The translations under genes were made by a program, and so were the position numbers. The notes under the pieces were generated by a model. That model worked only from the letters and a program-made list of their open reading frames with translations. It did no database searches and was not told the DNA's origin. Shown piece by piece: positions 5,287-9,008 of a stretch of DNA of 9,008 nucleotides; position 1 is the stretch's first letter; each line of letters starts with the position of its first letter. The stretch is from positions 1 through 9,008 of the forward strand of contig JASEFB010000076.1 of assembly GCA_030019325.1 (NCBI GenBank). Reading direction: 5' to 3'. The DNA is from an archaeon. Lineage in GTDB: Archaea; Halobacteriota; Syntropharchaeia; Alkanophagales; Methanospirareceae.

Positions 5287-7599
5287 ATGAAACGGGTTGA
5301 GGTAGGAATAACGGACGCGGAAGACGAAGAATTGAAGCGAGTAAGCGAAGGAATGGGGCTTTCACTCAGTTTGGAAGAGATGCGAAGGATAAAGCAGTAT
5401 TTCGTTATGAAAAACAGAGAACCAACTGATGTGGAGTTGCAAAGTATTGCACAAGCATGGTCCGAGCATTGTTGCTACAAGAGTTCTAAAAATGTATTGG
5501 AAGCGTTCATTTTTGGCATAGAAGCGCCGCAAAATATAGTGGTGATAAAAGAAGATGCAGGAGTCCTGGAATTTGACGAGGAACATGCGTATGTTCTCGC
5601 CTTTGAGAGCCATAACCATCCTTCTGCTATAGAACCCTACGGAGGTGCCGCAACTGGAATAGGAGGGATTATACGGGATGTGGTCTGCATGGGCGCGCAG
5701 CCGGTCGCATTAGTTGATCCTTTGTTCTTCGGGCCTCTGGATTATCCTGATGAAAAACTTCCTGAGGAGGTAAAGCATCCGAGGTTTTTGTTTACTGGTG
5801 TTGTTGCCGGGATAAGCGACTATGGAAATCGAATTGGCATCCCAACGTGTGCAGGTATGATTTATTTCCACGAAGGCTATGTGGGCAATTGCGTGGTGAA
5901 TGTAGGCTGTGTGGGAATAATGAAGAAGGCTGACTTGAGAAGGAGCATGGCGAAAACCGGTGAAGTGCTTGTTCTGGTTGGCGGGAAGACAGGGAGGGAT
6001 GGCATACACGGGGTTACCTTTGCTTCGGTGGAGTTAACCGGTGAGGAGGAATTCCGCAGTGCGGTTCAATTAGGTGACCCGATAACAAAGGAACCGTTGA
6101 TGCATGCGATACTCGATGCGAATGAGAAGAGATTAATAAGCGGGATGAAGGATCTCGGCGGCGGTGGCTTATCATGTGCGGTAAGTGAGATGTGCCATGC
6201 CGGTGGCTGCGGTGCTGAGATTCATTTGGAGCGCGTGAAGTTAAAGGAAGAGGGGCTTAGTGCGTGGGAGATATGGGTCTCGGAATCACAGGAACGGTTT
6301 TTAATCACTACGGAGCCCGATAAAGTGGATGAATTGCTGGAAATATTCGAGAAATGGGATGTAGATGCCACAGTTATTGGAACAGCTACTAACGGAGAGG
6401 AAAATACTCCGCAGATAAGGATTTTCCACGAAGGAGAGAAGGTATCTGAGCTGGAAACCGATTTTCTACTCTCTTGTCCCGTGTATGTGCGTCCGAGGGA
6501 GGTGAGGATGAAGGAGCGGGAGGGACTCGTGGAGATTGAAGAGCCCGAAGAGTACAATGAAATTTTAAAACTGGTGCTCGCCTCTCCGAATATCGCATCT
6601 CGTGATTTTGTTATAAGACAATATGACCATGAAGTGCGAGCCTCTACGGTATTAAAGCCGATGCAAGGGCGCGTAGGGAAAGAGACGCATGGAGATGCCG
6701 CGGTGATAAAGCCGTTAGAAGAATCTTATAAGGGAATTGCGATTACTTCGGATGTAAATCCGTCCTTTTGCAAATTAAATCCGTTTTGGGGTGCTGCGAG
6801 TGCGGTGGACGAAGTGTGCAGGAATTTAACGTCAGTAGGTGCAGTGCCTCATTCATTTGCGGACTGCTTGAACTTCGGCAATCCAGAGAAGCCAGATAGG
6901 ATGGGGGAGTTCTACGAATGCTGTCGGGGTCTCGGCTACATGGCTTCCTCATTGGGCATACCGTTTGTGAGCGGTAATGTGAGTTTTTATAATGAATCTG
7001 CAGCGATGAGAGAGTCTATTCCTCCCACGCCCACTATTCTGGGTATCGGGCTGTGCGCCGATGTGAGGGAATGCATTACCGTGGACGTAAAGGACGTAGG
7101 GAATTTCTTATATCTGATAGGGGAAACGAAAGAGGAGTTCGGGGGAAGTGAGTATTATAAGTTACGGCGTGTAGAGGGAGGAATTGTGCCGAGGACTAAC
7201 CCAGAGGTGCTGAGAAGGAGCATGGAAGCGTTACGGGAAGCGATGGGTAAGGGCTTAATAGCAAGTTGCCATGACGTTTCAGAGGGTGGTCTTGCAGTCA
7301 CGGTCTGCGAGATGGTACTCGGTGGTGATATTGGCGCTTCAATTGATATCGCAGGTGTAACTCGGAATATGAGGAACGATTATACGTTGTTCTCGGAATC
7401 GAACACGAGATGGGTGGTGGAGGTGTGGAGCGAAGAAGCGAGAAGGTTTGAGGAGTTGATGAATACGCGCGGCATTTGTATAGCCAACATAGGCGAGACG
7501 ATAGGAGAAAAAAGAGTTCTCATGCGTGATAGTGATAAAAAGTTGGTGAATCTTTCGTTGGAAGAAGTGAGAAAGGCGTGGATAGGGAAAATTGGATGA
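5287..7599 (+). CDS. purL: Phosphoribosylformylglycinamidine synthase subunit PurL
   Basis: PurL carries out the synthase half of step 4 of purine biosynthesis. It converts FGAR, ATP and ammonia to FGAM, with ammonia supplied by the PurQ glutaminase through PurS. This 770-residue protein has the full small-PurL layout. It has WSEHC at 58-62 with the conserved H61, and ESHNHP at 107-112 followed by the IEPYGGAATGIGG nucleotide loop. KDLGGGGLS at 288-296 and a second-half CHDVSEGGLAV at 661-671 are also present, so both AIRS-type halves are complete. The length suits archaeal PurL and is far short of the roughly 1300-residue single-chain form, so separate purQ and purS genes are expected; neither is in this window. 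ATG 5287 fits the palindromic TATA element at 5246-5261, with only a weak GAAGG upstream. It diverges from secF and lies 92 bp before cas10. Confidence 0.97.
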   Translation: MKRVEVGITDAEDEELKRVSEGMGLSLSLEEMRRIKQYFVMKNREPTDVELQSIAQAWSEHCCYKSSKNVLEAFIFGIEAPQNIVVIKEDAGVLEFDEEHAYVLAFESHNHPSAIEPYGGAATGIGGIIRDVVCMGAQPVALVDPLFFGPLDYPDEKLPEEVKHPRFLFTGVVAGISDYGNRIGIPTCAGMIYFHEGYVGNCVVNVGCVGIMKKADLRRSMAKTGEVLVLVGGKTGRDGIHGVTFASVELTGEEEFRSAVQLGDPITKEPLMHAILDANEKRLISGMKDLGGGGLSCAVSEMCHAGGCGAEIHLERVKLKEEGLSAWEIWVSESQERFLITTEPDKVDELLEIFEKWDVDATVIGTATNGEENTPQIRIFHEGEKVSELETDFLLSCPVYVRPREVRMKEREGLVEIEEPEEYNEILKLVLASPNIASRDFVIRQYDHEVRASTVLKPMQGRVGKETHGDAAVIKPLEESYKGIAITSDVNPSFCKLNPFWGAASAVDEVCRNLTSVGAVPHSFADCLNFGNPEKPDRMGEFYECCRGLGYMASSLGIPFVSGNVSFYNESAAMRESIPPTPTILGIGLCADVRECITVDVKDVGNFLYLIGETKEEFGGSEYYKLRRVEGGIVPRTNPEVLRRSMEALREAMGKGLIASCHDVSEGGLAVTVCEMVLGGDIGASIDIAGVTRNMRNDYTLFSESNTRWVVEVWSEEARRFEELMNTRGICIANIGETIGEKRVLMRDSDKKLVNLSLEEVRKAWIGKIG

Positions 7600-7650
7600 T
7601 TGTTTAGACTGAGTAATTTTGTTCGCACGAAGAGAAAAGCAATAGAAAGA

Positions 7651-7658
7651 TTTATATA
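7651..7658 (+). promoter_or_regulatory. TATA box for cas10/csm1
   Basis: TTTATATA, followed by more A/T, predicts transcription from about 7680-7684, roughly ten bases before the ATG at 7692. There is no Shine-Dalgarno before that ATG, which fits a short-leader or leaderless transcript. cas10 therefore appears to be transcribed independently of purL. Confidence 0.55.
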
Positions 7659-7661
7659 TGA

Positions 7662-7689
7662 GGAATATGCCTTTGTCTTACTATATTCC
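7662..7689. repeat. Inverted repeat at the predicted cas10 transcription start
   Basis: GGAATAT (7662-7668) and ATATTCC (7683-7689) form a perfect 7-bp inverted repeat with a 14-base centre. It lies directly between the TATA box and the cas10 start codon, where a bound repressor would block transcription. In RNA only part of it would be transcribed, so a DNA operator is more likely than a hairpin. The arms are A/T-rich, so chance is possible. Confidence 0.35.
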
Positions 7690-7691
7690 GA

Positions 7692-9008
7692 ATGGACGAG
7701 AAAATTATTCGACTTGCGGCATTGTTGCATGATATCGGTAAGTTCTGGCAGGGTACCGGTGAAAGCGGAACGCATGCAGAATTAAGTAACAGGTTTATCC
7801 GGGAGTATGTGCCGGAGCAGTGGCGAGGTGCTGCTGGGATAGTTTCTTTGCATCATGATCCTACAAAATATAACTTTGAGGGATATAAACAGTTAAAGAC
7901 GATTGTATGTGCGGATTGGCTCTCGTCTGGCGAGCGAAGAGAATTAGCCGGGGAAGAAGAAAGAGGGAGGCGGAAAGATACACCATTAAGGTCCATTTTT
8001 TTGGAAATTGATATTGGTAAAGGCAAATCAACTGCTCAATACTATTATCCTATCAAGAAGCTGGAATTAGAGAAGGAGGTTATATTTCCAAAGCCGTTAG
8101 AGGGAAGAGAAGAAGATCGGCTAACGAGGGATTATGATCTTCTCTGGAAAGATTTTGTAGACGAGGTCAAGAGAATTAAGGAGATAACGGACTTTGATGC
8201 TTATTTCAACACACTGTACTATCTGTTGCAGAAGTATACCTGGTGCGTGCCATCGGCGGTCTGGCGTTCAAAGCCGGATGTTTCGCTGTTCGACCATTTG
8301 AAGACGACATGCGCGATTGCTTCATGTTTGTATGACACCGATGAAATATACCTTGACAATGTTTTAAAAGCTCTTGAAAAGAGGCGTAGAAAGGAAGAAC
8401 GTAGAAAGGAAGAATTAAGCGAGGAAGAGAAAGGTGCCTTATGTGATAACAAATTTCTTCTTATAGGGGGTGATGTTTCTGGCGTTCAAAAGTTCATCTA
8501 TTCCATAACCTCAAAAGGAGCTGTGAAAGGTTTGCGTGGCAGGTCTTTTTACTTGGAGTTATTCTCTGAAAGCATTGCAAAGTATATTTTACGAGAATTG
8601 AATTTGCCAGTTACAAATCTGCTCTATTGTGGAGGGGGACATTTTTACATCCTCGCTCCCAGCGTGTTAGAGGGCGATTTAGGAAGAATACGGAAGATAA
8701 TTGCTAAAAGATTGTTGGAAATTCATAGAGGGGAACTCTATTTGGTGCTTGATTGGCGTCATTTATCTGCCGATGATTTTCAGAAGGAAAAGTTTGGCAA
8801 GGCTTGGGAGGGTATCGGTATCAATCTAGCGAGGAAGAAGAAGAGAAAATTCGAAGAGATTTTTGAACTGCATGAAGAAATTTTTGGACCATTGGACGGA
8901 GGGGGAACGAGAAAGACCTGTGATATCTGTGGTACTGAAGAGGAAGTACAGGAAGAGGAGGAAAGGAGGATATGTAACTTTTGTAAAAGTTTAGAAGGAC
9001 TTGCAAAG
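7692..9008 (+). CDS. csm1: Cas10/Csm1, type III-A CRISPR effector large subunit, 3'-truncated by the window edge
   Basis: Cas10 is the large subunit of the type III effector complex. After target RNA binding it makes cyclic oligoadenylates and, through its HD domain, can cut single-stranded DNA. The first 439 residues are seen. The HD domain is at about 1-85: LLHDIGKFWQG with H13-D14, H28, LHHDP at 53-57 and ADWLSSGER at 74-82. The last motif and CVPSAVWRSKPDVSLFDHLK (about 186-205) point to Csm1 rather than Cmr2. The first Palm domain begins at GGDVSGVQKFIYS (259-271) and includes LRGRSFYLELFSE and GGGHFYILAP. A zinc ribbon has C410, C413, C428 and C431. The second Palm with the cyclase GGDD motif lies beyond the edge. 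There is an in-frame tandem repeat at 8385-8414. ATG 7692 gives the canonical Csm1 N-terminus and fits the TATA box at 7651. Other csm genes are expected to follow. Confidence 0.95.
   Translation, partial: MDEKIIRLAALLHDIGKFWQGTGESGTHAELSNRFIREYVPEQWRGAAGIVSLHHDPTKYNFEGYKQLKTIVCADWLSSGERRELAGEEERGRRKDTPLRSIFLEIDIGKGKSTAQYYYPIKKLELEKEVIFPKPLEGREEDRLTRDYDLLWKDFVDEVKRIKEITDFDAYFNTLYYLLQKYTWCVPSAVWRSKPDVSLFDHLKTTCAIASCLYDTDEIYLDNVLKALEKRRRKEERRKEELSEEEKGALCDNKFLLIGGDVSGVQKFIYSITSKGAVKGLRGRSFYLELFSESIAKYILRELNLPVTNLLYCGGGHFYILAPSVLEGDLGRIRKIIAKRLLEIHRGELYLVLDWRHLSADDFQKEKFGKAWEGIGINLARKKKRKFEEIFELHEEIFGPLDGGGTRKTCDICGTEEEVQEEEERRICNFCKSLEGLAK
8385..8414 (+). repeat. 15-bp perfect tandem duplication in cas10
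   Basis: CGTAGAAAGGAAGAA occurs twice head to tail, at 8385-8399 and 8400-8414, encoding RRKEE twice in frame. It sits in a Lys/Arg/Glu-rich helical linker (about residues 228-248) between the N-terminal part and the first Palm domain, so it lengthens a linker without disturbing a catalytic motif. Confidence 0.8.

Noticed and set aside
7380..7775. Minus-strand ORF of 131 codons across the purL end and cas10 start
   Set aside because: It is antisense to two strongly identified genes and crosses the cas10 promoter; no motif is recognisable.
7600..7785. Plus-strand ORF of 61 codons starting right after purL
   Set aside because: It overlaps the cas10 start in another frame, including the conserved HD motif region, and starts with a poor codon context.
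7600..9008. CRISPR array or leader near cas10
   Set aside because: No regularly spaced repeats of 25-40 bases are present; the only tandem repeat is the coding 15-bp duplication at 8385-8414.

Overview
The window looks archaeal, probably from a euryarchaeal, methanogen- or ANME-like lineage. The evidence is an XPD/Rad3-type helicase with an iron-sulfur cysteine cluster, an OB-fold single-strand-binding protein of archaeal type, a single-chain PurL, a stand-alone SecF, and several genes preceded by a TATA-like box about 25 to 45 bases before the start codon with little or no ribosome-binding site. The lineage is an inference from gene content, not from a marker comparison.

Layout: (1) 1-1572, the 3' part of an XPD-family DNA helicase gene cut by the left edge. 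(2) 1642-2034, a small retropepsin-like aspartic protease. (3) 2125-2484 on the minus strand, a small unknown protein with a possible PC4-like core and an acidic tail, facing gene 2 across a hairpin. (4) A divergent promoter, then a plus-strand cluster at 2573-4222: an OB-fold plus Regnase-type NYN ribonuclease fusion, a candidate 22-residue ORF with a strong Shine-Dalgarno, and an OB-fold single-strand-binding protein with a helical N-terminus and an acidic C-terminal stretch. (5) 4273-5226 on the minus strand, secF with no secD beside it. (6) A 60-bp divergent intergenic region with a perfect 16-bp palindrome over the TATA boxes, then purL at 5287-7599. (7) 7692 to the right edge, the first 439 codons of a type III-A CRISPR effector gene cas10/csm1, with its own TATA box and an inverted repeat at the predicted transcription start. 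No CRISPR array lies in the window.

The left half is rich in nucleic-acid proteins: a helicase, two OB-fold proteins, an RNase and a possible single-strand binder. The most unusual part is 2125-4222. There a Regnase-like endonuclease carrying its own OB-fold is apparently co-transcribed with a second OB-fold protein, and a small acidic-tailed protein diverges from the same promoter region. This could be an uncharacterised RNA- or ssDNA-processing module; that role is inferred from domains and gene order only. purL and secF are housekeeping genes between this cluster and the start of the CRISPR effector locus.
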